Below, in pieces: positions 12,909 through 25,166 of a stretch of DNA of 64,000 nt. The DNA is from Owenia fusiformis (taxonomy: Eukaryota > Annelida > Polychaeta > Sabellida > Oweniidae). The translations under genes were made by a program, and so were the position numbers. The stretch spans positions 17,529,754-17,593,753 of the forward strand of contig CAIIXF020000011.1 in NCBI GenBank assembly GCA_903813345.2, in the 5' to 3' direction. How positions within the stretch are numbered: the first letter of the stretch is position 1; each line of letters begins with the position of its first letter. The notes beneath the pieces were generated by a model. That model was not told where the DNA came from. It was given only the letters and a program-made list of their open reading frames with translations, and did no database searches.

Positions 12909-13100
12909 TAAATGATCTATTTGTTTTTTCTTTTTACTGAGTGAGAATGAATGTGCACAAATGAGTATGAGTGGTGTATGTATGTATGTAGGTATGAATG
13001 TATGAAAGTTTAATATACCAAAACATAATTTTTTTTCCCCTAATTGTTTTTACCATAGACACATGTATCTTATTAGGTATGCTAAAAAAAAAAAAAAAAC
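9858..13100 (+). mobile_element. 5'-truncated L1/Tx1-type LINE
   Basis: Homology to a LINE ORF2 begins near 9858, at residues corresponding to the end of the AP endonuclease domain, and runs to a poly(A) run at about 13085-13099. ORF1 and most of the endonuclease are missing, as expected from incomplete target-primed reverse transcription. The 3' UTR has a (TGTA)n stretch near 12978-13000. The element is on the strand opposite CIP2A. Confidence 0.8.
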
Positions 13101-13890
13101 GCATCACAGTTTATGAACCTCATGTTAAACACCAACTAAAAAAAAAATTGTGAAATTTCGAAATAAATTCATCAAGATAATCACTTGTTCCAGAACAGCA
13201 AACTAAACACACTCATTGATCTCATGAAGTTATATTTTGAGTGGGTGCAAAGTTTTCAATTTCAAAATTAAAAAGTGAACAGCTCGTTATGGTTTTCAGC
13301 TCACAGATTACATACAGGAAACTGTTTGGCATGACAGTCAAGACCCCAAGGTAGAACCTGATATGTCTGACACTGAATGGCGTTGGTGACTATTTGTTCA
13401 CCCTAAGACAATTATCATGAAAGGAAGCACAAAGCACAAGATGAATGACTTCCCTCATAGGCAACATGGCATTAATTTCATTAAAATTTTTGCAAAATTA
13501 TACCTTTTGTATATCAGTGAATATACATAGATACTAGTATTCCGTAATTCTGCGGCGTGGACGGAATTTGACAAAACTTCAATTTTTTGCAGAATCCCTG
13601 ATTTTCATGAAAATCCCGCGGAATTACTAGAATTTCCAGAAATTACATATTTTACGATCTCCTACCTTTGCGGGGTATTTGAAGAGTGTCTGTTTATGTC
13701 CAACAATCAATCATTATTGAGTACAAGTACGATTTCACCGTGAAATTCAACATTCTATCACGTTTAAATTCGCTAAAGCGAGTTCGCTAATGACGCGCAG
13801 TTCTTACCTAGAAAGTAGCTGTCTTCCGTATCCCTTGCTACATCAATTTATCATGCAGAAAACTAGTATCTGTGAATATACAAGGCATTT
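13101..13890. other. Non-coding stretch
   Basis: Nothing coding is recognised between the LINE and the repeat beside CIP2A exon 8. Confidence 0.35.
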
Positions 13891-13896
13891 AAATGC

Positions 13897-14010
13897 AAAA
13901 TGTCACCACCTGACATTTGTTACAGACGATTGCCAACCGCTGAACATTGTCCACACAAAAAGTTGGGGACTATAACGATAAGTCACCACTTCCAGTTCTG
14001 ATAGTGACGT
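13897..14010. repeat. Dispersed intronic repeat, copy 1
   Basis: The segment begins TGTCACCACCTGACATTTGT and ends near AGTCACCACTTCCAG...GTGACG. Two relatives lie at about 51870-51996 and 52880-53032. All three sit within about 60 bp of a CIP2A exon. It looks like a short MITE- or SINE-like repeat with GTCACCAC/GTGGTGAC ends. Confidence 0.6.
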
Positions 14011-14039
14011 AATAAGGAAAATGATTTAGAAGGACTTAC

Positions 14040-14115
14040 CTTATAGACAATCTCCCCTTCACCAGACCCCAGGAGACTCAAAATCTGCTTCATACAAGGC
14101 TGTACACTGGGAAAG
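14040..14115 (-). CDS. CIP2A: CIP2A-like, coding exon 8
   Basis: Read on the minus strand, the exon is entered by TTTTTCAG and left by GTAAGT. Its 76 bases complete a split codon and add 25 more, ending in phase 0. The peptide (FPSVQPCMKQILSLLGSGEG) lines up with the armadillo-domain stretch of human CIP2A that contains LHQVLGLLNG. This is the last exon I can recognise; the coiled-coil half of the protein is not found further left. Confidence 0.85.
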
Positions 14116-14399
14116 CTGAAAAAGTCAACATTGCAATCACATTAGATAGTATCTAGAATAACATACCAGAGACAACAGCAATGGTCCTGGCAGCAGATTG
14201 AAACTAGCCAGAGTAACTCTCATCTAAAATGAGATGAGCTTGAGTTAGTTCTATCCGGCTGGTGTTGAGTGATGAAGAATTCTAAATATTCCTTTCGGTT
14301 GGTTTCTGACAAAAGCAGTTGACAATGGTTTAATGTGCCTCCTATATAACAAATAGGGTCTGAATTGCCTGGGCCTTAGTGCTATAATTATTAACTTAC

Positions 14400-14542
14400 C
14401 CAACTAAATACTCCTGGACCTTGGAGTTGATTAGCAAATCTATGAAGAGATCTACTAAGTATTTACGTGCCATGGTGTCTCCTTTAACCAATGTATTAAA
14501 CATCATCTGGAATGTCTGGTTGATGTTTTTGGAATCATAAAG
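14400..14542 (-). CDS. CIP2A: CIP2A-like, coding exon 7
   Basis: The 143-base exon is bounded by TTTTCAG and GTAAGT, starting in phase 0 and ending in phase 2. It encodes SKNINQTFQMMFNTLVKGD and RKYLVDLFIDLL. These closely match the human CIP2A segment with HQTFQLIFN and RKYSVDLLMDLL, which is one of the clearest identity blocks in the gene. Confidence 0.92.
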
Positions 14543-14871
14543 CTGAAAACAAAAATGTATATATAAGCATAGTGTTATAAAGTTATTTTATATAATACAT
14601 GTAATATATAAATAATATATATGATATGAAATATTTTTAAAAAATGAACCAAAATAATGACTTCTGATCACTTGGTGGTTGGTTAGGCTATAGAGAACTA
14701 CACCAATGGTTAGGGGGGGGGGCAGATTTCATGCCTAATGCAATTTAAAGAAAAGCTAAAAAGTATCAGATCAGATCAAAAGACATACAATGAATAAAAA
14801 AGTTATCAAAAATTCCTTAGGGGGCATCCCCCTAACAGTTTAAGGGTCAATAAAAACCATGATGTACTTAC

Positions 14872-14994
14872 CAATTGCCCAAAGTCTTCATCCTTGCAAA
14901 GGGCAGTAAATATGGAGAGGGCAAATGCGCTGATTCTTTTACTTTTATGTTTGATATATGCAAATAATTTCTTAAACAGCTTTTTCCTATAGTC
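14872..14994 (-). CDS. CIP2A: CIP2A-like, coding exon 6
   Basis: The exon is 41 codons, phase 0 at both ends, between TTTGCAG and GTAAGT. It encodes RISAFALSIFTALCKDEDFG, matching human CIP2A around VVFALSILSSLTLNEEVG. On the genomic plus side it is followed by the 36-kb intron 5. Confidence 0.92.
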
Positions 14995-15093
14995 CTGCAA
15001 ATAAAATAACACATTGGTCTATATCATCTTCATATGGACAAAGGGAGATTTGCTGAGGTCTTAATTGATGCTCATGGCATTTTAGCGTTGATA

Positions 15094-15470
15094 GAGTACT
15101 CAGTAAATATTAGTATTAGATGAGCACTATTATGAGTACTGATTTATTGCACGTTTTAGAACTAAATGAGTTCTCATACAATGACCAATGAAAAGATCTA
15201 ATTCATATTATGAGTGATAAAATAGTACTCATAAAATTGATTTTCAGCACTAAATGAGTACTCATATTATGAGTGATAAAATAGTAGTCATAACATTGAT
15301 TTTCAGCACTAAATGAGTACTCATATTATGAGTGATAAAATAATACTCATAAAATTGATTTTCAACACTAAATGAGTAATTATATTATGAGTGATGAAAT
15401 AGTACTCATAAAATTGATTTTTACTACTAAATGAGAACCCATATGAGTGAAATAATAGTACTCACATCCT
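15094..15470. repeat. Tandem repeat, period about 62 bp
   Basis: About five to six units contain GCACTAAATGAGTACTCATA and TATGAGTGATAAAATAGTAC. ATGAGTACTCAT is palindromic. The array lies inside intron 5. Confidence 0.85.
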
Positions 15471-18060
15471 CATTAAAATGATTTTTTTAAAAATTTTATT
15501 TGAGTAACAATTATCTCACATAGACACCATAGGCTGAAGTGATAGATTTCTGACTTATGAATAACAGTAGGCCATGGCCAACTCATGAGCTGCAGTGAGG
15601 GCTGAAGGGAAAGAATAAAGAACAGGTCCATTTAACAGACTATTGGTCCACTTTGACTTTTTCTGAAAAACTCATTCTTCCATTTACTTTTAAAACCGAT
15701 TGCAAGTTGTAGATAAACCTTTCTTCTTGAGATGTGCAATTTCAAAAAGTGGCATAAGTTCTCTGTTTCTTTGAAAAATTGGCAGTAAGAACCCCTATCA
15801 CAAGGCTGTCTGAATATGGGTAAACATTATGTTTACCATCAAAATAATATCAAAACTTATCATTATATAGAATTTAATATATGGAACATATGGCATACAA
15901 GTATTCGGAGAAGAAAATTGACAAAATCAAGCGATGTATGTAGTTTACCTATGGAAATCTAGAAAACATTGTCATTTTTTGTTCACTTTGTTATCAAGTT
16001 TTAGCATGGTGCTCATTCCCTTTCATTGAAAAATTAACAGTCAGCCCACACTCCCACAAAAAATATATTGAAACTGTATAATGCAGAGACTGTAAAGTAA
16101 CTTCTCTGCAAATATCATTTTTGTGGGAGTTTGGGCTCACCACTAAAACTTAACTTTTGTGATGAAAATAAGCCTGACTGGTTTATGTTTTCAATATGGC
16201 TGCTAACCTGGGCATACATGTACACTACATAACTGCATGTACAGATTAGGCCATCCAAAATTAATTATATGTTGGCATTCTGATGAAGAGCCTTATATTA
16301 AAAACTACAAAACCTTCATTTATTTAAAGGGTTTTATATATTATTTAAGAGTGAAAATGCAATAACACATTGTACCAAAGCAAGTAACACACCTCTTGAG
16401 TTCAGATGACCTTGTTAATGAAGTTTATATACATGTAGTTTTTAATCAATCTTGGAACTCATTTCGCTACAATATAATCCAAGATCACAATTCCCTTTGT
16501 CATTTATATACATTACAAGTAGAGAGTACATGGGGACATTTTGTTTTTTCTGAAAACATAGAATTTAGTGACATTATTATAAGAAAATATTTTTTACGGC
16601 CTAAGTGTTTTCTAAATAGGGAATAAGTAGAAATTATTTTAGGCAATCTGAGTGTCATGCCATTCATACATGATGCTGCCTTATATTTTATGATATATAT
16701 TGAGAGAGGATTTCTCTGAATTATTTGTGTTTCAAATATGGGAACTGCAAATTGGCAAATAACTTTAAAAGTGTACATTCAAACATTTTAATTTCAAATG
16801 CCAAATAAAATGCCAAATGCCAATGGGCACTTAGTAAAAGTGACCCTATAACTATTTAGAATATGGTAAACATGTTTAGAAAACTTGCGAGAAGCAATTG
16901 AAATAAGAAAGTCCATTCTTTTTGAAGTGCCCTTGTGTGCATTTAATTTCAGTCATTTTATCCTAATTTTATCTCAACTCTTAAAACATGCTTAGGATAC
17001 TGTTAGCGTCTCAAAAGGCAACAAGAGCAATCGTTTTTGAAACAAGAAAATTTAGTCCCCCTAAAAATGCCCATATCAGTATTTATTCTCAAGATTTTCA
17101 GGTAATTGCCCGTGATAATTTATTTAAAAAAAAATTATTTCTATTCACATGTCTTTTTATCAGTCACAATCAAAACAAAGCCAATTGCTCTCATTTCTTG
17201 GATTAGAAACAGTAAAATTTTGACAAAAATAGCAACTCTCAAAGTTGACCTTTAAACCACCCTAATGTCAAGGTCAAATGTCAAAACTCTCAGAAATCAC
17301 ATTTTAAGCAATGAGTCATACTTCCTCTTCAATGCCATGTCAATATATACTTGTTTTGTAGGGGGGCTAAAAGAGGGGTTTACCGCCACCTGTCCTTTCT
17401 GAATGGAAACTTGCAGAAATGAGACATCATGCAGGCCAGTAACCAGGATTTGCCAAAGGGGGTTCACTTTTTGAAAATTTCCAGGGGGGGTTCACTTTTG
17501 ACAATTTTGGTCCAAAAATGGCCAAAATCACTTAAAATGTGTTCAGAATGATGAAAAACTGCATGATTTTGAACCCCCCTGGCTACGGGCCTGTCATGAG
17601 AAAGCATGGCCTTCTATTAGCTTCACTCAAGTATGCCATGAGAGAGTTGGAGCTTACTTTCGATCTGGCTCGTTCAGTTTTCTTGAAAACATTGACGACC
17701 AATCAAATAAATTATAGAGCTACTGACCAATGAGATTGTTTTAAAGACTATGGAAATCTTGATGGACATCTTTATCTCAACCTAATTGGGGTCATTAAAC
17801 TAAATTGAGTTGATACATCCATAGATGATAGAGTTTACAACTAATGACAGTTGCACTACAATATTATGTAACACTTTGTAGTGTTCAACATAAAGGGCAA
17901 TAAATACATGATAACCATTGCACTTAGTATGCTGTACCCCTCCCATCTGATGATATCAGATCGCAAATTGTAGCCAACTTAATCAGAGCATATTTCCAGT
18001 TGAAGACAGAAAAATGTGATGCGTATCAGAATGGAAATGAGTAAGGAATTCTTAATTCTA
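15471..18060. other. Intronic stretch without recognised features
   Basis: AT-rich sequence within intron 5 of the CIP2A-like gene. A short direct repeat with GGGGGTTCACTTTT occurs near 17459-17500. The short ORFs here show no protein-like character. Confidence 0.4.
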
Positions 18061-18063
18061 TTC

Positions 18064-18550
18064 ACCCTTGGTATACGCAGCTAACGAAAATTGACCGGTA
18101 CGGGTCAAAAGCTGGACCGGTACGGGTTAACGGTTTCATTTGAATTTAAAACAGCCATAACTTGCTCAATATTGACTTCCTCGTGTCTAATTTGAAATAT
18201 ATGATGCCTCCCAATGCTTTTAAGTACCCCAATTTTTTACAGATTTTTAAACGGACCAAAACTCTCTAAATGCGCATTTATGCTCTTTTCTCTCGAGAAC
18301 GACTGTTTCATTTTCACAATAACTTTTATTTAGTACTTCTAACATATAAGATCTATTTTTCCCAATCAAGGTATGATGTAAATGACATGCTATTTACATC
18401 TTGTGAGTTTCAGTGAGTTTTCACATTAGACGAGGAAGTCAATATTGAGCAAGTTATGGCTGTTTTAAATTCAAATAAAACCGTTAACCCGTACCGGTCC
18501 AGCTTTTGACCCGTACCAGTCAATTTTCGTTAGCTGCGTATACCAAGGGT
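18064..18550. mobile_element. Fold-back MITE, about 487 bp
   Basis: The inverted arms are about 140 bp each. The left arm begins ACCCTTGGTATACGCAGCTA and the right arm ends with its complement TATACCAAGGGT. Both arms contain the GACCGGTACGGGT motif. I could not identify a target-site duplication. Confidence 0.7.
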
Positions 18551-19298
18551 GCTATTGTCCTCTTCACATGATGTCATGATTATATGGCTATATGAAGTAT
18601 AACGCCTATACCAATTAATGATATATTGACTCGTCAGACCCGTATCAGACCTGTCAGCTGTAATGATGATTACCTAATTCACATTTGATTAGATTTTATT
18701 GCTTCATGCAAGTGTTAAAGCTGGTAGTTTGAAACGGACAGTAGAGGACCAACTTTTGATCTAAATATCGATTCAATGTGTTTTCTCAAGTGGGTTAGCA
18801 TGACCTGGTGCTTTAATAGCTTATTTGCATCATAACCATCTTAAACTTACACCAATGAAAACATGTTCACCAAAAACTTTATAAAATAAATTTTGATCAT
18901 AATATTATATCACTGCTGTTGAAATATTTTCTAGTGAATAAACACATAATCTTATCACCTTCTTTTACTCTGATTATGTCATCGCTTTAAAATCTTGTGT
19001 AACTATAAATGTCCAATGGATTGATTTATTTGATTATGACAAATGTATTTTACATGTTAGACTATTTCAATACAACTTGAAGGCATTTCTACTATACACT
19101 ATCCATATTTCATTACACAACAAACAGTTGATGCCAAATTAATATAAATACTCCGAGTAATTTTAAAATTATACTCTATATAGCCACTTAATTGAAAAAT
19201 GAGAGCAGTTACTCTAAATTCAGGAACTAAATTAATAATAAAGTTAATGCACGCCACTGGATATTACTAAGATGAACTAGAATGCATAATCAAGATCT
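18551..19298. other. Upstream region of the sulfotransferase gene
   Basis: No coding sequence. It should contain the promoter and 5' UTR of the gene starting at 19299, but no core promoter element stands out. Confidence 0.3.
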
Positions 19299-20555
19299 AT
19301 GAACTCCTTTCTGAAAGGGAATATGCTGTCAAGTACCAGAATATTTTGCTTAAAGGGAATAAAGTGCCTTAAGGATATGCTTAAAAGAATGAGACCAACG
19401 GCCAACACAAGGACATCAACTCTGAAAATGTATATCATTCAACAAAAACTATCTAGTTTTTTTCACCCAATATGTGCATGTCTCATAATACTGTTCACCA
19501 TATGTGGGTTTATTTGGATAACTTATCTATACAAAAAAGAAACGATTGAAACATTCAGTAAAGATCCACACCATTTGGATCCAACACGTTTGTTTCAAAC
19601 GAGCATGACAGAAAATGTTAATGTTAAAATCATCAATACTTTGGAAAGACAGGAGGGAGAGGACAGACAATACAATAGTTCTGAAATTCATTATACATCT
19701 AAAACTAATGGATATTCAGCAGACAGTTTTACAAGACAAACTAATGCTGACGTTAGGATGGCAAAACGACCAGAAGTTATCAACATTGGTATACAGAAAT
19801 GTGGAACGGGAGCACTTAATGCATACTTAAACATCCATCCAAATCTAAAGGTTATGAAAACTGAGGTCCACTTTTTTGACAAGCTTATCAATCACAAACG
19901 ACCATTTAAAGAAGAGTTGAAAAGATATATCAAGATGCTCCCAAGGGCGTTCCCAAATGAAACTATCTTTGAGAAAACCCCTGCATATTTTGATTTGGCT
20001 GACCCTTATGACCTCCACAGAATGAACCCCGCATTGAAGCTGATTTTACTGGTTTGTGACCCTGTAAGGAGAGCAGTATCTGCCTATGTGCACAATAAAG
20101 CACATGGAAGGTATTCAAAAGATAAATCATATGAAGATATCATATTTGATAAGGATGGTTACATTAATACAACCGAAGAGGTTATAATAAGAAGTAGATA
20201 TGATAAACCACTGGAAAGATACTTGAAATACTTCCCAAGGAGTCAATTTCTTATTATGGAAAACACATTTTTAATGAGCCAGCCAACATTGGCCATGCAA
20301 GAAATTGAGAAGTTTTTAGGTTTAAAAAAATTCTATACTAACGAGACATTTTATTTTCATAAGTCTGTTGGTTACTATTGTATTAATCCCTCTATTCAGC
20401 GAGACAATGCAGGGTGTTTGGGAAGAAATAAATACAGATTTCATCCTTATGTAAGTGAAGAAAACATTTTAAAACTGAAGCATTTTTTTCAACCGATCAA
20501 TGACAACTTCATGAAATTGGCAGGTAAAAAATTTCCATCCTTAATGTATTTTTAA
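19299..20555 (+). CDS. Heparan sulfate 3-O-sulfotransferase-like, single exon
   Basis: A 418-residue type II membrane protein of the Golgi sulfotransferase family. Enzymes of this family move sulfate from PAPS to glucosamine residues of heparan sulfate. A short cytosolic tail is followed by a membrane anchor at about 54-78, a stem, then the catalytic domain from about 155. The 5'-phosphosulfate-binding loop is IGIQKCGTGAL (Lys 167). The proposed catalytic base lies in EVHFFD (Glu 189), and EKTPAYF and the paired cysteines of GYYC...GCLG are present. In the 3'-phosphate-binding motif the family's RDP/RNP Arg is Cys 253 (VCDPVRRAVSAY), which is odd and may lower PAPS affinity or mark a divergent paralogue. 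It is nested in intron 5 of the minus-strand CIP2A-like gene. The first ATG was chosen; Met 9 is also possible. Confidence 0.88.
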   Translation: MNSFLKGNMLSSTRIFCLKGIKCLKDMLKRMRPTANTRTSTLKMYIIQQKLSSFFHPICACLIILFTICGFIWITYLYKKETIETFSKDPHHLDPTRLFQTSMTENVNVKIINTLERQEGEDRQYNSSEIHYTSKTNGYSADSFTRQTNADVRMAKRPEVINIGIQKCGTGALNAYLNIHPNLKVMKTEVHFFDKLINHKRPFKEELKRYIKMLPRAFPNETIFEKTPAYFDLADPYDLHRMNPALKLILLVCDPVRRAVSAYVHNKAHGRYSKDKSYEDIIFDKDGYINTTEEVIIRSRYDKPLERYLKYFPRSQFLIMENTFLMSQPTLAMQEIEKFLGLKKFYTNETFYFHKSVGYYCINPSIQRDNAGCLGRNKYRFHPYVSEENILKLKHFFQPINDNFMKLAGKKFPSLMYF

Positions 20556-21255
20556 TCATTTGAGGCCATTGGGTCATGCTTGATAGTATATATTTACCGA
20601 TTGGGAGATGTTAGGGATGGTACATGCACATTTTATGGAAAAAATAAATATGATGGCTACCTGAATATGAAACAACTTTTACGTCATTTAATGATGAAGG
20701 TCCAAGGTCAAAAAAGTTTGACCCAATTAATTCTGTGCAAGTGCAGTATAATCACACACTCACACGCCTGATTGGAATTTAAAGAACATTATGTGAGTGA
20801 GATTCAACAAACAATAGCCGGCTGTTGATATACTTGAAATGTCATGGATATTACTCTCATTGCCAACATGTATCATAAATAAGCCTTCTTAGAATGAGTG
20901 GATTATTCGACGTACTGGTAATTGACTGATTGTGTGTCTATAATATTTTTTTATTCGGGCAAAATCAATAATTTCATAAGCAATTTTTCTGATATGGACA
21001 GTGTCTCATAAGCCATTGTTGGCTTGGGGCTTTTGAATAATAGAACGTATAACTATGTAAAATAATAGGCCTGTGACACTTTAATAAATAAACTAAACTA
21101 AAACTAAGAATAATTACAATGGTATCATTTGAGCGATTTTACCTTTCGACCTTTTAATGGTCACCTAGAGGTCGAATTCCAAATTTGTATATACGAGTGT
21201 ATGGCGGAAACCTGAATATAATTTTATTTATATCAACATTCTATACAGTGACGTA
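20556..21255. other. 3' flank of the sulfotransferase gene
   Basis: Probable 3' UTR. Possible AATAAA signals occur near 20641 and 21084. No further coding region is seen. Confidence 0.35.
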
Positions 21256-21339
21256 GCCAGGAAGAAAAAAGGGTGGAGGCAAAAAATATTTCCAAACCTT
21301 GCCTTGCTTGCCTGGCAATAGAAGAACACAACTAGATGA

Positions 21340-22230
21340 TGGCAACTCCGCGGAGTAGCAAATCCCAACGAACAAAATATCAATTATACTCCTTCCAATC
21401 AATTATACTCATTACTTTGGTTAATATTGAAAAATTTAGATTTTAGAATTGCGAATTCCTGCAAAGCAGCCATTTTGAATTTTCTGAGGTACAAATCTGA
21501 AAAATAATACCATAATTGTGATCTACTCCAAAATTCCTTCAATTTGAGTATTATATAGCCATACGTTGAAGGGATCGAAAAATTATTGCGAAATCGTACA
21601 TTAGATGGCCATTTTGAATTTTACGAGGCTCGAATCAGAAAAAAGATACAATATTTGCAATCTACTCTTAATTGCCTTTGATTTGAGTATAATAAAGCTA
21701 TACTTCAGAAAGATCTAAAAATTAGCGAAAATTTCTGTTTTCCTGACCCCCCATACATGGCCCCTGGGGGTCAGGATGAAAAACACTGAATATATGTGGA
21801 ATAGATAGATGTTGCGAATATACTACCAAAATTTCAAACAATAATATTTAAATTACTTTGGTTTAGAATGAAAAATTTATGATTTTTGCGAAAAAGTCCC
21901 GCCTTTTAAAGCGGCGGCCATCTTGAAAAAATCCATTTTGAATTTTCTGAGGTACAAATCTGAAAAATATTACCATAATTGTGATCTACTCCAAAATTCC
22001 TTCAATTTGAGTATTATATAGCCATACTTTGAAGGGATCGAAAAATTATTGCGAAATCGTACATTAGACGGCCATTTTGAATTTTACGAGGCTCGAATCA
22101 GAAAAAAGATACAATATTTGCAATCTTCTCTTAATTGCCTTTCATTTGAGTATAATAAAGCTATACTTCAGAAAGATCTAAAAATTAGCGAAAATTTCTG
22201 TTTTCCTGACCCCCCACGCGAGACTAATGC
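21340..22230. repeat. Directly duplicated repeat segment
   Basis: A segment of about 283 bp (21470-21752) recurs at 21933-22215 with few changes. The spacer between them (about 21761-21930) recurs at 50780-50960. It contains CCCCTGGGGGTCAGGATGAA and AAAGCGGCGGCCATCTTGAA. This is a dispersed transposon family with a local duplication. Confidence 0.8.
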
Positions 22231-24761
22231 CATTGCTAATTGCACCCCTGCGACCAAAAATGTTAAAAGTGTGCATTAAATAAAAAATATCGATCAAAAA
22301 TCAAAAATGTTTTTTATGTAGAGTATCCTTACCCTAAACAATCGCCACGGTGAATTTCATTCAAAATAAAGACGTTTTGGTCAAGTCATGCTTAACTGAA
22401 GTTGTGCATGTGGTTAATTGTAACCCACATGGCGACTCATAAATGTGCACCAAATTCGACAATTTTAAGAAATAAGTAAGTCCCCCGGGGGCGATTTCTT
22501 GGTATAGTGGTCGATTTTACCGTTCTTTGTACATAATTATCCCGTTTTGAGAGAAAATGGGCCACTTGGAAAAATGATCTGACATGATTATATCATGGTC
22601 GTGATTTATCTATCCTTCGATCGCATTCATTGTTCTTTTTACATTTAAACGAAAAATTTTCGGTTAAAAAACCTTTTGATGATATATTTGTGATGGGAAA
22701 GAGTGGGGATTTCAGGAAATGTAATCAGTTTCGTAATATTATTTCATTAGAATATTTTTTTGAACAAAATCGGATTCGCTTGGTCAATTGTAACTCGTGG
22801 TTATTTGTAACCCAAATGCGCGACCAAACTTTAATTTTGACCCAATAATTAATTTTATCACGTCTGCAACGAAATAAAAACAAATTTAACAGCTTTAAAT
22901 ATAACTAAAGACATAGATATTTATTTTAATGTATGTTGTATGGGAGTTATTTATTAATAAAACGTGTAAAAACGATTAAATAAAACGATTTACGCACGAT
23001 TGTTTCATCAATTTAAATAGGACGCATCATCTTGTTCTACCAAGCATCTGATAATTGAACTGTTTGATTCTGCATCCAAGGCTATTTGGCGGCAGGAACT
23101 TTGATATAAACAGAGACAGATAATGAGATATCTCAAAAATCCACGACGCCGAAGATCCTAAAAATAATATAATAAATACGGACGTCGGACAATACGACAT
23201 TAGGTCTGATTCAGAGGTTTTAATTTCCCGCTTGATTATTTTGTTTTTCTTAAAATAATATCAAATTTCAACGATGTATTTCCGGGAATACCTGGCACCA
23301 TCGATAAAACAGAATTAAATTCGCGTGGTTAATCGCAACTTAAAAATGTTGATTAATTGTAACCCAATTGGGACGCGATCACGTTAACCCAGTGATTAAT
23401 TCATTCACATCAGCAATGGCGAATGGCATGCACCAATTTTTAAGTTATTTATTAGACGTAATTGAAATTCAGGATATTCTTTTTAAAAGCACGAATTTTT
23501 CAATTCATCATCATTGGATTTGTTGTAGATAGGAGTGATGAGTCCGTCATGGTTCTCTTATTAGAAAATAAAAAAAACATTTTCATGATTTTAGTCTGTT
23601 GGTGTTAGTTTGAAGTTAATTTTTTGAATATCCCTGTGACAAGGTAATCAAAATAAATGACAGACGTCTACAATTCCAACTGGAAAATGATTTTAAAATG
23701 CATACCAATTTATCTATTTAATTTTGTTATGGGTTTTATTTTTAAAACAGTAAGAATGTGTTTTCCATGTGAATGCAATGGCCCATAGAATGCAGATATT
23801 TGCTTGGTTGGCACATGTCAAAAATCCATATCACTGAAGATGCTAATAATAAAATAATAATAACTCTGAGATATAAGCATTTTTTATTTATAGTTTATTT
23901 TATCTCACTAAATCATCAATAGTATTACAATAACATTTTGGGAGGCTGAAAGAGCATTAGCAAAAAGGTAAGCACAGATGCAACTATTAAAATGATTATA
24001 TGAGCACTGAAACAATTTTCTTAAAAACTATCACAGTGTTTTGCTCACAATATTTTATGTCATCCCTATTTTCTAGTCTATCAATTCAGACGTTATTTCA
24101 TGACAAACCTTTGATTTTAATGATTATTTCATATCTTCTCAGGGGATAAACTCTATATGTATCTCAACCCTTGGATACTAGATTTATTTCATGATTACAA
24201 CAGAGTTGCTCAATAAGAGAGGGTTTAATTTCAGTATGAAACTAGAATATTGATATCAAACAAGGGAATATATTTTGCCATGGAATAAACTCTATATTTT
24301 TCTCAACCCATAGAATAATATGTTTGGTGTTTTTCAAGGTCAGAAGAACAATCATTTGTGTAATCCTGTGTCTTAAGAGTCCAGCAGTTCAGATTTCATT
24401 TTATGATAATCCTTTAATTTTAATGATTATCTCAGAATCTTTGAACAGTGGCTGGCTATTGTAATGAATTTTGACATTATGTATCTTAAATATTCAATAA
24501 CTTCTATCAGTCTATATATAATTGATAAATATCTCAATTCTTCATTTCAGAATAATAAAATCAAAATTGTAGGTGATACATTTTCATGCTTAAGATACAT
24601 TGAAAAGATTACTTCCAACCATTTAATTTTATTTCAGAGAAAATATGTTAAAGCAATTACAATACAGTTACATACTAAAATTACAATACTGCATTTGTTT
24701 ACACTTCAGTATTTTGGAAATGTTTACATTTTGTGGTCTCTAATCCACATATTTATGGGGG
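22231..24761. other. Intronic stretch with GGTTAATTGTAACCCA fragments
   Basis: Several copies of a GGTTAATTGTAACCCA-like motif occur at about 22410-23400. They are related to the inverted-repeat element at 49671-50702. A weak direct duplication is visible at about 24075-24440. The 114-codon ORF at 24464 is AT-rich and not protein-like. Confidence 0.45.
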
Positions 24762-24953
24762 GTAGTGTTATGACTCAAGGGAACAGACACAATCATAAAA
24801 AACCATAACAGTTATTTACATACATAATTAATTATTAACCCTGTACTGCCTGAACCTATGACCCTTCTTGCACTATGACATTGAATATTCATTTTACTTA
24901 CCGTTGACCTAACATCTTAAACATTCATAAGGCACTGGCCATTTACAATAAAA

Positions 24954-24960
24954 TATATAA
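24954..24960 (+). promoter_or_regulatory. LTR TATA box
   Basis: TATATAA followed by GGAACGGGAG, placed mid-LTR as expected for the retroelement promoter. The same box lies at 41198-41204 in the 3' LTR. Confidence 0.65.
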
Positions 24961-25052
24961 GGAACGGGAGCTGGTCTCTAGAGAGTTCTCGAGGTAGCCA
25001 GGCAGTACAGGGATCTAATCTGTATATTGATATCACATTAATTTTACAACGA

Positions 25053-25070
25053 AATAAAAAGATAAATAAA
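25053..25070 (+). terminator. LTR polyadenylation signals
   Basis: Two AATAAA hexamers (25053-25058, 25065-25070) lie downstream of the TATA box, so the R region spans them. The functional copies would be those in the 3' LTR at 41297-41314. Confidence 0.6.
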
Positions 25071-25137
25071 GAGATAGAAATTATTTATTGATTTAAATCC
25101 TGAGTTGGTTGATAAGTATTTCGAGTAGGAAACAAGA

Positions 25138-25163
25138 TTGTAATCACCAAAAAGTGATTACAA
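25138..25163 (+). other. Perfect hairpin at the LTR 3' end
   Basis: Ten-base arms TTGTAATCAC and GTGATTACAA with a 6-nt loop end two bases before the LTR boundary, directly beside the primer-binding site. The hairpin is repeated in the 3' LTR at 41382-41407. Confidence 0.8.
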
Positions 25164-25166
25164 CAT

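Larger units (their letters stand above)
24766..25165 (+). repeat. 5' LTR
   Basis: 400 bp, TG...CA, matching the 3' LTR without visible differences. It contains a TATA box (TATATAA, 24954-24960) and polyadenylation signals AATAAA at 25053-25058 and 25065-25070. U3 is therefore about 220 bp and transcription probably starts near 24985. Confidence 0.95.

Noticed and set aside
1-14039. Later CIP2A exons left of exon 8
   Set aside because: I searched by eye for exon-like minus-strand blocks with AG/GT borders and found none matching the C-terminal half; they are probably outside the window.
24464-24808. 114-codon plus-strand ORF running into the 5' LTR
   Set aside because: AT-rich, Ile/Leu/Tyr-heavy composition, no motif, and it crosses the retroelement boundary, so it is chance.
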